62,609 nucleotides of DNA from Candidatus Saccharibacteria bacterium UBA6209 (lineage in GTDB: Bacteria > Patescibacteriota > Saccharimonadia > Saccharimonadales > Saccharimonadaceae). Positions within the stretch are counted from its first letter, which is position 1. The number at the start of each line of letters is the position of its first letter. The translations under genes and the position numbers were made by a program. The notes beneath the pieces are model-generated. The model saw only the letters and a program-made list of their open reading frames with translations. It had not been told where the DNA came from and did not search any database. Shown here piece by piece: positions 15,750-23,630 of the stretch. The stretch covers positions 1 through 62,609 of the forward strand of contig DISN01000008.1 in NCBI GenBank assembly GCA_002421965.1, written 5' to 3'.

Positions 15750-16370
15750 CTAGTTCTTTGAGGGGAATGATGCTTGAAAATCACGAATAACCTGTAGCAC
15801 TAGACATGGTGCAAGTAATACTCCCAAGAATATCCACCACAAAACAAAATATGCACTGTTCATGCTCGTCCCCAGAGTAAATCCATGTACAAAGATGGCT
15901 ATCATAGCGCCAGCCTGTAGTAGACTGAGGTATGGCCATATGCCTCGGACAATGAGTTTACGGCGAAACCGTTTTAGGACATCGTACAGCAAAAATGTGG
16001 CCAGTGCGGCTATGGCAACTACCACTGCCCATGCGCGCAGCGAGCCGACATAGCTTACATAGCTCGCCGGAGGAAGCAGACCGGTATCAAGAAACCGCTG
16101 AACCAGAAAAATTCCAGGGTGCGCGACTAGCAATAATAAGACGACAGCTTCAGTCCACTTTGTAAAACGTCTTCCATTTGTAGACTTTCCGATTGAGCCT
16201 GCAACGTAGTGAACCCACATTGTTGTCCATGCTAGCACCCCTAGTATAGGAAAAAATTGGTACATTGACCTGACACTGCCCGATAATGTTATGAGCCAGA
16301 GTATAATACTTATGGCAGATACAAAGACAAACAAAATCCATGCACGGTAACGGTTAAAAAAGTAATGCAT
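15750..16370 (-). CDS. Six-helix membrane protein with membrane histidines, possible haem b protein
   Basis: A 206-residue protein with six hydrophobic helices (about 11-31, 39-60, 73-93, 111-132, 145-166, 170-192). Histidines lie inside helices: His54, His84 and His162. This resembles the ferric-reductase-like transmembrane fold, in which histidines carry b-type haem, but the His spacing does not prove it. It is divergent from an exported cytochrome b5 gene with only 37 bp between them. With the flavoreductase at 11868 it would complete an electron path from NAD(P)H across the membrane. An unrelated polytopic protein remains possible. Confidence 0.55.
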   Translation of the reverse strand: MHYFFNRYRAWILFVFVSAISIILWLITLSGSVRSMYQFFPILGVLAWTTMWVHYVAGSIGKSTNGRRFTKWTEAVVLLLLVAHPGIFLVQRFLDTGLLPPASYVSYVGSLRAWAVVVAIAALATFLLYDVLKRFRRKLIVRGIWPYLSLLQAGAMIAIFVHGFTLGTSMNSAYFVLWWIFLGVLLAPCLVLQVIRDFQASFPSKN

Positions 16371-16407
16371 CTAGTTTCATTATACTGGAGAAAGGACATA
16401 CTTCGTT

Positions 16408-16815
16408 ATGAAGAAAAGTATAGCTATATTCTCGGCGACCACACTGATCCTATTGGTTTTGATAGGATTTGGTTTATGGGTGCTTATCGATAGACAGAAT
16501 AATAAGAACTCTGGAGTACCTAACAATACCTCCACCGAACAGCAAGCAAAAACGTTTACTTTAAATGAAGTAGCTTCTCATAACTCAAGAACCGATTGTT
16601 GGACAATTATCTCGGGACAGGTTTATGAACTTACCGATTTCATAAATCGCCATCCTGGAGGTGATGAAGTACTTCGAGCCTGCGGCACAGACGCAACGAC
16701 TCTATTTACTTCACGTACAACGAAGGATGGACAGTCTATTGGTTCGGGTACACCACACAGTCAAGCGGCTCAAGAGCAACTTGACCAACTGAAGCTAGGA
16801 ACTCTTGCAAAGTAG
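16408..16815 (+). CDS. Membrane-anchored exported cytochrome b5-like protein
   Basis: A 135-residue protein with an N-terminal membrane helix (residues 5-27), a polar linker and a cytochrome b5 domain (about 49-128). The haem loop INRHPGGDEVLRACGTDAT is clear, with His in HPGG as first axial ligand. A second ligand candidate is the histidine in GSGTPHSQAA. The helix places the haem domain outside the membrane. It is divergent from the six-helix protein at 15750, with which it probably exchanges electrons. It ends the metal island. Cytochrome b5 domains are uncommon in CPR-type genomes, which makes this notable. Confidence 0.88.
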   Translation: MKKSIAIFSATTLILLVLIGFGLWVLIDRQNNKNSGVPNNTSTEQQAKTFTLNEVASHNSRTDCWTIISGQVYELTDFINRHPGGDEVLRACGTDATTLFTSRTTKDGQSIGSGTPHSQAAQEQLDQLKLGTLAK

Positions 16816-16876
16816 AGGGGTTGGGATATTGACCATCCGATATTTTATGTGCTACATTTATTTTTGAAGGGTCTTG

Positions 16877-17004
16877 TATAATATTGCGACTCTCCGAGGG
16901 TATATCTCTTGGAGCGCCTTTTTATTAGGTAGCAAGTCGGTCTTCAACGAAATAGTTTAGGCCTACCTAGCGTTTGAACGAGTGCTGCATGAGGAGGATT
17001 TCCT
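16877..17004 (+). ncRNA. Structured leader RNA candidate with its own promoter
   Basis: TATAAT at 16877-16882 would start a transcript at about 16889. It contains a 7-bp stem CTCCGAG (16892-16898)/CTTGGAG (16908-16914) followed by CGCCTTTTTATT, and a second stem TAGGTAG (16926-16932)/CTACCTA (16963-16969). A GAGGAGG lies at 16991-16997 before a GTG. The first hairpin plus T-run could be an attenuator. I cannot assign it to a known RNA family. Confidence 0.4.
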
Positions 17005-17088
17005 GTGCCAACACGTACAAGACGACGTTTGCAGGAGCATACGGTGGGGTTACTAGCACGCAAATGGACACTTAAGATAGAGCGATGA
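17005..17088 (+). CDS. Short basic ORF after the structured leader
   Basis: A GTG start with GAGGAGG 7 nt upstream opens a 27-codon frame (VPTRTRRRLQEHTVGLLARK, ending WTLKIER) that stops with TGA. It is very basic. The end slightly recalls the GGKWT start of HxlR-type regulators, so it may be a remnant, or it may be a true small protein or leader peptide. Nothing else was recognised in the 327-bp gap. Confidence 0.35.
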   Translation: MPTRTRRRLQEHTVGLLARKWTLKIER

Positions 17089-17143
17089 CGCTCAGCAGTG
17101 AAGCGATGTGTCACTCTAAGATAACTAATCTACGATCGGCGAA

Positions 17144-18157
17144 TTAATCGTTTAGTATCTTTAGATTAAATTCATTGGCAGCACTCTTTGAACTAACGGC
17201 AAAGTTTATGCCTTGTTCACTAGAGATACCCAGATAGTCACTTAACTGACCGCTATCCGATTTCGAGCTTACAACACCGACCACCCCGCAGCGGTTCACT
17301 AATGGCCCGCCTGAGTTGCCAGGGTTAATCATCGCGTCGGTCTGTATCATCTCGAGATTTTGAGGCACGGCTTCGTCTGGTATATTTAATGTTAGCGTGT
17401 CGTGGTCAATCACCCGAGACAGCACTCCTCCAGTTAAACTTGCGTGACCAGCCGTAAGTGCGTTATCTGGGTATCCAAGCACATAAACCTCGTCACCTAG
17501 TTGATAATTGCTGGTTAAGTTCAGATACCCCGCGACCGGCTCTTGTATGCGAAGTAAGGCTAGATCTAGTTCTGGTGCCACCGTAAGAACTTCTATCTGC
17601 ACGTCGCCCGAATCATAATTCGCATAGATCCTATCCGCCCCGTCGATAACATGATAAGCAGTCAGTAATGTATGGGTGTCCCCAACAGCAAAAGCAGTTC
17701 CAGTACCGAAGTCTGTTGCGATTGGCACAGTAGCCTGCTCTGTCCTAAAGAGAATATCCTTCGGGCTAGACATGCACATGTTACTAGTGCCGGATAGTTG
17801 ACTAATTGATCGACTGGCTATTCCACCGATACCAACAATCAGGATTAAACTGTATATTCCAACACCTACCCATAAACCGACGCGAAACGACCTAAGAAGA
17901 CTGCCGGCTTTTGTAGACTTACGAAGCAGTAATATAGTAATAAATAGAATGACCAAACCCATGAAGCCGATAGCGCCAGATATCCTTTCTCCCGCATCGA
18001 TAGATTCGTAGTCCGGAATCATCACATACGCCAGCACAAGACTGAGCATAAGAGACAAGAAGCCAAATAAGGTTACTAGCGTTAGTCCAGCTATAGCTAG
18101 CAGCGCGCCTTTTAGTGGGCTTTTTTTGTTAGAATCTCTGGACGTCGTATCGGTCAT
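17144..18157 (-). CDS. Membrane-anchored trypsin-like serine protease (S1C/HtrA type)
   Basis: A 337-residue protein with three hydrophobic helices in the first 115 residues and then a chymotrypsin-fold protease. The triad is visible: His in LLTAYHVIDG (about 168), Asp in PELDLALLRI (about 196) and Ser in INPGNSGGPLV (about 278). No PDZ domain follows, so it is shorter than DegP. The protease domain should lie outside the membrane, in surface-protein quality control or processing. The TATACT box at 18164-18169 (minus strand) lies 6 nt from the ATG, so it is probably leaderless. The multi-helix N-terminus is unlike the single anchor of DegS. Confidence 0.88.
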   Translation of the reverse strand: MTDTTSRDSNKKSPLKGALLAIAGLTLVTLFGFLSLMLSLVLAYVMIPDYESIDAGERISGAIGFMGLVILFITILLLRKSTKAGSLLRSFRVGLWVGVGIYSLILIVGIGGIASRSISQLSGTSNMCMSSPKDILFRTEQATVPIATDFGTGTAFAVGDTHTLLTAYHVIDGADRIYANYDSGDVQIEVLTVAPELDLALLRIQEPVAGYLNLTSNYQLGDEVYVLGYPDNALTAGHASLTGGVLSRVIDHDTLTLNIPDEAVPQNLEMIQTDAMINPGNSGGPLVNRCGVVGVVSSKSDSGQLSDYLGISSEQGINFAVSSKSAANEFNLKILND

Positions 18158-18199
18158 AGGTCAAGTATACCCTAAAATCTCGAAGCGCCACCATAATCT

Positions 18200-18496
18200 T
18201 TACTTGATTGCATCTAGCACTTCACGATGACGCAACTTATCCTGTCTACTCCTGCGCCTGCTACGAGTAAACAGCCTAAAGATAAAGAAGAATACGCCAA
18301 ACAGTACATACATCACGAAATACCAGAATAAAACAAACATCCATACACCCATAATGAGCGGTACTGCAATTAAGGCTAAGGCGAGCTTAGTTATAGGATT
18401 CTCGACGTTGGTAATTTTCCAGATGCGCTGCGCCGAACCGCTAAAGGATAGTGGTGCCGATACAATGACTTTTTCGGATGCTAGTTGACGACTCAT
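18200..18496 (-). CDS. Small membrane protein, unknown function
   Basis: A 98-residue protein with one long or two close hydrophobic helices (about 36-76) and a very basic arginine-rich tail (FTRSRRRSRQDKLRHRE) that should stay in the cytosol. It is not recognised. It lies 42 nt upstream of the membrane protease on the same strand and divergent from the HIT gene. The hydrophobic pattern and charge distribution look like a real protein. No motif suggests an activity. Confidence 0.55.
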   Translation of the reverse strand: MSRQLASEKVIVSAPLSFSGSAQRIWKITNVENPITKLALALIAVPLIMGVWMFVLFWYFVMYVLFGVFFFIFRLFTRSRRRSRQDKLRHREVLDAIK

Positions 18497-18542
18497 ATCC
18501 CTATTCTATAACAGACCTCCTGTATCTGATATACTAGCAATT

Positions 18543-18947
18543 ATGACTACCGTGAGAGACTCATGTCCATTCTGCATACCGAACAATATATTGCGTTGCA
18601 ATATATTGTATGAAGACGATCTTTGGTACATTACGGATATGGTGGACGGCGAACTCAAGCACGGCTACATGATGATTACGAAACGCCACATCAAGACGCC
18701 GTTTGATATAAACGAGGAAGAATGGACGCAATTGCGTGACCTCATCAAGAAATGCAAAGCCATGCTTGATGAGTGTAATCCTGATGGCGCTAATCTCGGC
18801 TGGAATATTGACCCTGTTGGTGGGCAAAATGTTGACCATGCACACTTGCATCTTTTTGGGCGCTTTGCAGATGAACCACTGGCTACTAAAGGTTTACGGT
18901 ATGCCTTTAAGCAACCGAGCAATAAACGAGGAAGTGCAAAGGAATAG
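18543..18947 (+). CDS. HIT family hydrolase (second)
   Basis: A 134-residue protein with CPFC near the N-terminus and the histidine triad HAHLHLFGRF at about residue 99. It has the AP4A-hydrolase/Fhit-like arrangement (KHGYMMITKRHIKTPFDI, then a helix, then WNIDPVGGQNVDHAHLH). The likely role is hydrolysis of nucleotide adducts in the cytosol. TATACT at 18530-18535 lies 7 nt before the ATG, without a Shine-Dalgarno site. Its triad (HAHLHLF) differs from HVHWHIH of the other HIT protein, so the two probably have different substrates. Confidence 0.88.
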   Translation: MTTVRDSCPFCIPNNILRCNILYEDDLWYITDMVDGELKHGYMMITKRHIKTPFDINEEEWTQLRDLIKKCKAMLDECNPDGANLGWNIDPVGGQNVDHAHLHLFGRFADEPLATKGLRYAFKQPSNKRGSAKE

Positions 18948-18956
18948 GACAACTCG

Positions 18957-19064
18957 ATGATTATCGACCTCTTTAACGCTGATGACGTCCACCATATTCA
19001 TGTTGGCGGTAAGGGCTACACATTATCCTTACCCTCCTCAGAAAAACATATTACACCACAATAG
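18957..19064 (+). CDS. Possible 35-residue peptide after the HIT gene
   Basis: An ATG at 18957 with AGGA about 9 nt upstream opens 35 codons (MIIDLFNADDVHHIHVGGKG, ending HITPQ), 9 nt after the HIT stop. The HHIH cluster is notable. Its stop lies inside the left copy of a 35-bp direct repeat, so the 3' end may have been replaced by the event that created the repeat. It may equally be non-coding. Confidence 0.3.
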   Translation: MIIDLFNADDVHHIHVGGKGYTLSLPSSEKHITPQ

Positions 19065-19092
19065 GTTCGGTAATCATCCTGAAGCCCCTGCC
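19058..19092 (+). repeat. 35-bp direct repeat, left copy
   Basis: Starts ACAATAGGTTCGGTAATCAT and matches 20320-20354 at 34 of 35 positions. The two copies enclose the S66 peptidase gene. Confidence 0.9.
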
Positions 19093-19095
19093 GGT

Positions 19096-19129
19096 ATAAA
19101 TGACACACTGTCAAAGGTGTGTCATTTAT
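19096..19129 (+). terminator. 13-bp perfect hairpin after the left repeat
   Basis: ATAAATGACACAC (19096-19108) pairs perfectly with GTGTGTCATTTAT (19117-19129), loop of 8 nt. Only a weak T-rich tail follows (ATTGTTAC), so termination is plausible but not certain. It has no counterpart after the right repeat copy. Confidence 0.5.
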
Positions 19130-19180
19130 ATTGTTACGGTGTGCTGATGCCTTTAGCAATCAGGCTTAAGCTTTTATTTC

Positions 19181-20248
19181 ATGACCATGCTGAATATAAT
19201 AATTACCGTGAATACTTATATTTCGTTGCCCAAACTTCAAAAAGGCGATAAGGTTGCGATTTTATCTCCTTCTAACGGCTTGCCTGGACTCTTTCCGTGG
19301 GTACAAGACCTTGGTCTCGAACGACTACGTGATATCTTCACGCTTGAGCCGGTCGAGTACCCGACGACTCGTCAAATGGGGTCATCGCTGCAAGACAGAG
19401 CTACTGATATTATGGCAGCTTTCAGTAACCCAGAGATAAAAGCGATTATTGCTTCAATTGGTGGAACCGATCAGATAAAACTCCTCAAGCTCCTTGATCC
19501 GGAGGTTATTAAAGTAAACCCAAAGCCGTTCTTTGGGTTTAGCGATAATACTCATTTACATGTCTATCTATCGAACCTTGGTATACCATCATACTATGGT
19601 GGTTGTATTATGACGCAGTTTGCCATGCAGCAAAATATGATGGATATTACCGTAGAGTCCCTCAATAAAGCATTGTTTGACGGTGGAACGCTTACGACTA
19701 GTGGTAGCCCGGTATACAACGACATTGGACTTGACTGGGCAGATAAGGAATCTCTAGACAAACAGCGCTTGCTCGAAGAAAATGACGGACTGGCTTGGGA
19801 CGGCGATCAGGACACAAGCGGTTTACTATGGGGCGGGTGTATCGAGAGTATGGTAGCGCAGGTTGCGGCCGAAAAGTATCTGCCAAAAACCGAGGATATG
19901 GCAGGTAGGATTCTGTTTCTTGAGTCAGCCGAAAATATACCTCCACATTGGGTCGTGCGTTATTTACTGGTTGGGCTTGGTGAACGTGGCTGGTTTGATC
20001 AGCTTACAGGAGTCATGGTTGGCCGACCAAAAGGCTGGGACTTCACGCAGCAAAATAACACTGAACAAAAGGCAAAATATCGAGAGGATCAAAGGCAAAC
20101 GGTAATATCTGTCGTTCGTGAGTACAACAAAACAATTCCGATTGTTCAAAACGTAGATTTTGGACATACTGATCCGCAAATTATTCTACCTATCGGACGT
20201 AGAGCTGTTCTATCACCAGGAGAAGATAAAATCACCTTAGAATATTAG
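19181..20248 (+). CDS. S66 family peptidase (LD-carboxypeptidase/MccF-like)
   Basis: About 355 residues. The S66 landmarks are present in order: KGDKVAILSPS near the N-terminus, ASIGGTDQIKLLKLLDP, the nucleophile serine in FFGFSDNTHLH, the glutamate region LFLESAEN and the histidine in VDFGHTDPQ. S66 enzymes cut the L,D bond of murein tetrapeptides or, as MccF, hydrolyse peptide-nucleotide antibiotics. There is no signal peptide, which fits the cytosolic enzymes. The start is uncertain: ATG at 19181 or 19187, GTG at 19211; none has a good ribosome site. The gene is enclosed by the direct repeats at 19058 and 20320 and may be an acquired cassette. Confidence 0.85.
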   Translation: MTMLNIIITVNTYISLPKLQKGDKVAILSPSNGLPGLFPWVQDLGLERLRDIFTLEPVEYPTTRQMGSSLQDRATDIMAAFSNPEIKAIIASIGGTDQIKLLKLLDPEVIKVNPKPFFGFSDNTHLHVYLSNLGIPSYYGGCIMTQFAMQQNMMDITVESLNKALFDGGTLTTSGSPVYNDIGLDWADKESLDKQRLLEENDGLAWDGDQDTSGLLWGGCIESMVAQVAAEKYLPKTEDMAGRILFLESAENIPPHWVVRYLLVGLGERGWFDQLTGVMVGRPKGWDFTQQNNTEQKAKYREDQRQTVISVVREYNKTIPIVQNVDFGHTDPQIILPIGRRAVLSPGEDKITLEY

Positions 20249-20319
20249 ATGCATAGCTAAATGTAAGCATATTAAGATCATTGACCACTCGACCTGTTCT
20301 TGAAAAAAATAGCTATGCA

Positions 20320-20354
20320 ACAATAGGTTCGGTAATCATCCTGAAGCCTCTGCC
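20320..20354 (+). repeat. 35-bp direct repeat, right copy
   Basis: Second copy of the repeat at 19058-19092, with one C to T difference. It lies 72 nt after the S66 stop. The remaining 20355-20510 stretch holds no recognised feature until the TATAAT of the ABC permease gene. Confidence 0.9.
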
Positions 20355-20528
20355 AAAGAAACACGACGACCAAATTTGGTGGTATCAAAGCATACTCGAT
20401 GTAATTACCAGGCGTAGTGCCCTAAGTAGCTAACTGACCAGCTGTCAGAAATGCTAAATCGGCTAAAGTCGAACTAAATATAGCCAAAACCACCCAGAAA
20501 ACGCCAAACCATAATATAATAGACTCAT

Positions 20529-21596
20529 ATGTTTCTAGCAATCAACGAGATACTCAAAGAAAAGTCACGCTTTGTCCTAATCGTCATCGTCGTCATATTG
20601 GTCAGCTACTTGGTCTTTTTCTTAACAGGCCTAGCCTACGGCCTGGCGAGCAGTTACACAAGAGCGCTCGACAAATGGGAAGCTAGCGGCATAATTATGT
20701 CAGCCAACGCCAACGACACTATCGGCAGATCTCTACTGTATAGTTCGGACTACGCCAACCTACTATCGGATGATGTAGCGCCACTCGGAGTGGGATCCGC
20801 TACGTTAATTGCGGAAAGTCGCGAGGATGTGGCACTATTCGGCGTCGAGCAGGGCAGTTTTCTGGCACCAGACATATCAGAGGGCAGGTCTATATCTGCC
20901 GATAATGAAGTGGTCCTTAGCGATGAACTTCAGCCACTAGGCATAGCCATCGGTGACAGTATCGCATTGGCGGATGTCGCAGATAAATACAAAGTTGTTG
21001 GCTTCACCAGCAGATCAACATTCCAGACTACACCTGTTATCTATATGTCTCACGACACCTGGAGGCTGGTTGCCAGCGAAGCCTCTGGCATGACAGGTAT
21101 GCGTGACAGCTCGACCATCAGTGCGCTCATCACGAGGGGCGACCAAAAAGCAGCGTACACTAACGACCGGATTTACTGGCAGTCCATCGACGATTTTATA
21201 TTTAATCTACCAGGCTATCGACCCCAAGTGTTAACATTTAGCCTAATGATCGGCTTCTTGATTGGCATCGCAGCCTTCGTTTTATCGATTTTCATATACA
21301 TCCTCACCATGCAAAAAAAGAGCGTCTTTGGAGTCCTAAAAGCCGAAGGCATCTCTAGCGCCTACATTGCCAGATCGGTCATGGTTCAAGTGGTAATTAT
21401 TGCTGCCACCGGACTACTGACGGGCCTTGCGTTATCTCTGGTGACTGGACTATTGCTAGCCGGCAAAGTACCGTTTGAGGTCAACTTAATATTCTTTGTC
21501 GGTATAACATTACTATTTCTACTCTGCGCCGTTCTGGGCGGCATAGCCTCTGTCCGTTCTGTTGCAAAAATTGACCCAGTGGAGGCTATCGGATAA
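20529..21596 (+). CDS. ABC transporter permease, FtsX/MacB type
   Basis: A 355-residue protein with one helix near the N-terminus (about 17-39), an extracytoplasmic domain of about 190 residues and three helices at the C-terminus (about 240-345). This is the FtsX/MacB/LolC permease topology. The partner ATPase gene overlaps by one base (TAATG). Such systems export peptides or lipoproteins or transmit mechanical signals across the envelope. TATAAT at 20515-20520 lies 8 nt before the ATG, indicating a leaderless first gene of the operon. The substrate is unknown. The length is about that of an ABC-type MacB-like permease of Gram-positive bacteria. Confidence 0.88.
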   Translation: MFLAINEILKEKSRFVLIVIVVILVSYLVFFLTGLAYGLASSYTRALDKWEASGIIMSANANDTIGRSLLYSSDYANLLSDDVAPLGVGSATLIAESREDVALFGVEQGSFLAPDISEGRSISADNEVVLSDELQPLGIAIGDSIALADVADKYKVVGFTSRSTFQTTPVIYMSHDTWRLVASEASGMTGMRDSSTISALITRGDQKAAYTNDRIYWQSIDDFIFNLPGYRPQVLTFSLMIGFLIGIAAFVLSIFIYILTMQKKSVFGVLKAEGISSAYIARSVMVQVVIIAATGLLTGLALSLVTGLLLAGKVPFEVNLIFFVGITLLFLLCAVLGGIASVRSVAKIDPVEAIG

Positions 21597-22276
21597 TGAA
21601 TGCGCTCAAACCAGCCCTAAACCTAGAAAACGTCACTCGCACCTTCGTTCAGGCTGGCCAAAAGGTAACAGCCCTGCACAAAACAACTTTTTCTGCTCAT
21701 CTTGGTGAATTTATAGCTATCATAGGCCCTTCGGGATCAGGCAAAAGCACCTTCCTGACCATAGCCGGCGGACTACAAAACCCATCTAGTGGTAGCGTTA
21801 TTATCAATGGTACGAACATCACTAAGCTATCTGCCAAGGAGTTGTCGGCGGTTAGGTTCAACGAAATTGGCTTTATCCTCCAAGCGTCTAACCTGGTGCC
21901 ATACCTAACTGTCGAAAAGCAGCTAAAGCTTATCGACAAAGTTGCAGGCAGGGCCACTAAGCACGATGAACTAAACGCTCTGTTAAAGGAGCTATCAATC
22001 GACAAGCTAGCCCACAAGTACCCAAGCGACCTATCTGGCGGCGAACGACAGCGAGTTGTTATCGCTAAAGTTCTCTACGGCAAATCCAAGCTAATCCTCG
22101 CCGACGAGCCAACCGCTAGCCTAGACACCAAAAGAGCATTCGAAGTCGTAGATAGATTAGCGCAAGAAACCCACGAGCGCAACAAAGCCACAATCATGGT
22201 CACTCACGACGAGCGCCTGCTAAAATACTGCGATGCCGTATATGAGATGCACGATGGGGTTTTGACCAAGAGATAA
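21596..22276 (+). CDS. ABC transporter ATPase, MacB/LolD type
   Basis: A 226-residue ATPase with Walker A (GPSGSGKST, about residue 43), Q-loop in FILQASNLVPYL, signature LSGGERQR, Walker B LILADEPTASLD and the H-loop in MVTHD. It matches the MacB/LolD family and should energise the permease encoded immediately upstream, with which it shares an overlapping start/stop. No membrane fusion protein is encoded next to the pair, so this is a minimal two-gene system. A small membrane protein gene follows at 22326 from a separate promoter. Confidence 0.93.
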   Translation: MNALKPALNLENVTRTFVQAGQKVTALHKTTFSAHLGEFIAIIGPSGSGKSTFLTIAGGLQNPSSGSVIINGTNITKLSAKELSAVRFNEIGFILQASNLVPYLTVEKQLKLIDKVAGRATKHDELNALLKELSIDKLAHKYPSDLSGGERQRVVIAKVLYGKSKLILADEPTASLDTKRAFEVVDRLAQETHERNKATIMVTHDERLLKYCDAVYEMHDGVLTKR

Positions 22277-22325
22277 CCGTAACCGTTATTGCATATTTAC
22301 TCAAACTGTGATATAATATGTATAT

Positions 22326-22493
22326 GTGGAATTTGCTATTGGCGTCGGTATCGGAGTGGTAATTGGGATTATTGCCGACAGGCGAAAGAAGCTCAGAACG
22401 ACCACAAAACCGAGCTCCAGCACCAACGAACATCAAAAATCAGACGAAGAACTCATCACTGTCGTTCTGCCGACAATCGATAACGATAAGTAG
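22326..22493 (+). CDS. Small single-pass membrane protein, 55 residues
   Basis: A GTG start preceded by TATAAT at 22312-22317 (8 nt gap, no Shine-Dalgarno site). The peptide begins VEFAIGVGIGVVIGIIADRR, one glycine-rich membrane helix with a basic stop-transfer, followed by a polar tail ending in TIDNDK. It is too short for most automatic callers. The promoter position and clear topology support it, but no function is known. Confidence 0.6.
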   Translation: MEFAIGVGIGVVIGIIADRRKKLRTTTKPSSSTNEHQKSDEELITVVLPTIDNDK

Positions 22494-22570
22494 CCGTCAT
22501 TAATGCATACCGAGCTGGAGACGAATCAAGGAGTCGTTAGAGACCAGGCACGGCTAAAACCCGTCTTAAA

Positions 22571-22971
22571 TTGCGAGACGAAGCGTATAATATCCATATC
22601 AACGACGTCAATAAATACACAGCAAACATCCCTGAACAGGCCAGGGGTCACTTCGACGAGCTGCGTAAGCTTGTGGCTGAGCGGTTGCCAGGTTGCCAGA
22701 TGCACATGAAGTACTTAGCTATGGTGTTATCGGCTACAAGCCAGACCCCAATAAACGTGCGATGGTATTTATCAGCGGCTCGAGAGATATTGTGGTGATA
22801 TGTCCCATCACCAGGAACCCAGAGCTGGTTGCCGAGCTGCAGCCGTATATAAAAGGCAAGGGCACGCTATGGTTCAAATTAGACGAATCACTACCAATCG
22901 ACACTGTTACGGCTGAACATCTTGTTTTTCTTGGGTCGATGGTCAATGAATATCACAACAGATACCGGTGA
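22571..22971 (+). pseudogene. DUF1801 family gene broken by an 8-bp tandem duplication
   Basis: The first part reads NDVNKYTANIPEQARGHFDE, LRKLVAERLP, and the second part LPDAHEVLSYGVIGYKPDP through NEYHNRYR in another frame. Together they form one DUF1801 (YdhG-like) protein of about 130 residues. The break is at GGTTGCCA GGTTGCCA (22683-22698): removing one copy gives ERLPDAHEVLSYG in a single frame. The start codon is not clear; a TTG at 22571 is the first in-frame candidate. DUF1801 proteins are small proteins of uncertain function. Confidence 0.75.
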
Positions 22972-23074
22972 GAAAGCAGGGTTCCAACTGCATGTCCTTT
23001 AATTATATCATACATAATTTAATGTGTCAAGTGGTGGCTATGCAATATTGCAACATATTTGATACAATGTCCCT

Positions 23075-23626
23075 ATGAAGTCGCTGAGTTTGTCTGTGCC
23101 GTATGTCATTGCGATGATCGGCCAACCTGGTACTGGTAAAACACATTTTGCTAAACTTTTTACCGAGAATTTTAATATGCCCGTTGTTAATGAGGGCTAC
23201 TTTCTGGGTTTTGTTAAACATCCCGAGGACGGCACTGTCATGGCAGCAGATGTCCTGCATGAAATTATGAAGTCTCGCCAGGCGATACTATTTGAGGGCA
23301 ATCTGGATCACAAAGAAGAGCGTGACTCATTAGTTAGGTTTTGCCAAAAGAGAGGCTACAAAGTACTGTTTGTCTGGGTCCAGACCGAACCAGAGATTGC
23401 TAGAAAACGAGCCCAAAAGACTATGACGGCCAAAGAATATAAGCTGCGAGCCCAAGCCTTTGAGCCGCCAGCTGACAAAGAAAATTACGTCGTTATCAGC
23501 GGCCGACACACTCAAGCCACCCAAGCCCGAACTGTCCTCAAACACCTAGTAGAAACTAGAAACCGTGAAAAAACTGCGCTAGTTGCTCAAAAAAGAGAGT
23601 CCATGCCTGTACAGCGAAAAGCATAA
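23075..23626 (+). CDS. P-loop kinase of unknown substrate
   Basis: A 183-residue protein with Walker A GQPGTGKTHFAK (about residue 17-28), a strand ending AILFEGNLDHKEER that may supply the Walker B-type acidic residues, and a basic lid region (ARKRAQKTM). The fold resembles AAA_33/zeta-toxin-like small-molecule kinases. A substrate cannot be named. TACAAT at 23063-23068 is 6 nt from the ATG, so it is probably leaderless. The YgjP-like hydrolase gene starts 5 nt after its stop, suggesting an operon. Confidence 0.75.
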   Translation: MKSLSLSVPYVIAMIGQPGTGKTHFAKLFTENFNMPVVNEGYFLGFVKHPEDGTVMAADVLHEIMKSRQAILFEGNLDHKEERDSLVRFCQKRGYKVLFVWVQTEPEIARKRAQKTMTAKEYKLRAQAFEPPADKENYVVISGRHTQATQARTVLKHLVETRNREKTALVAQKRESMPVQRKA

Positions 23627-23630
23627 CACT

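Noticed and set aside
7089..16900. Island bounded by tRNA-Trp attachment repeats.
   Set aside because: No copy of the tRNA-Trp 3' end was found near the right edge, and there is no integrase gene.
16990..17090. HxlR-type regulator start.
   Set aside because: Only the LLARKWTLKI stretch resembles HxlR proteins; the frame ends after 27 codons and no other frame continues the domain.
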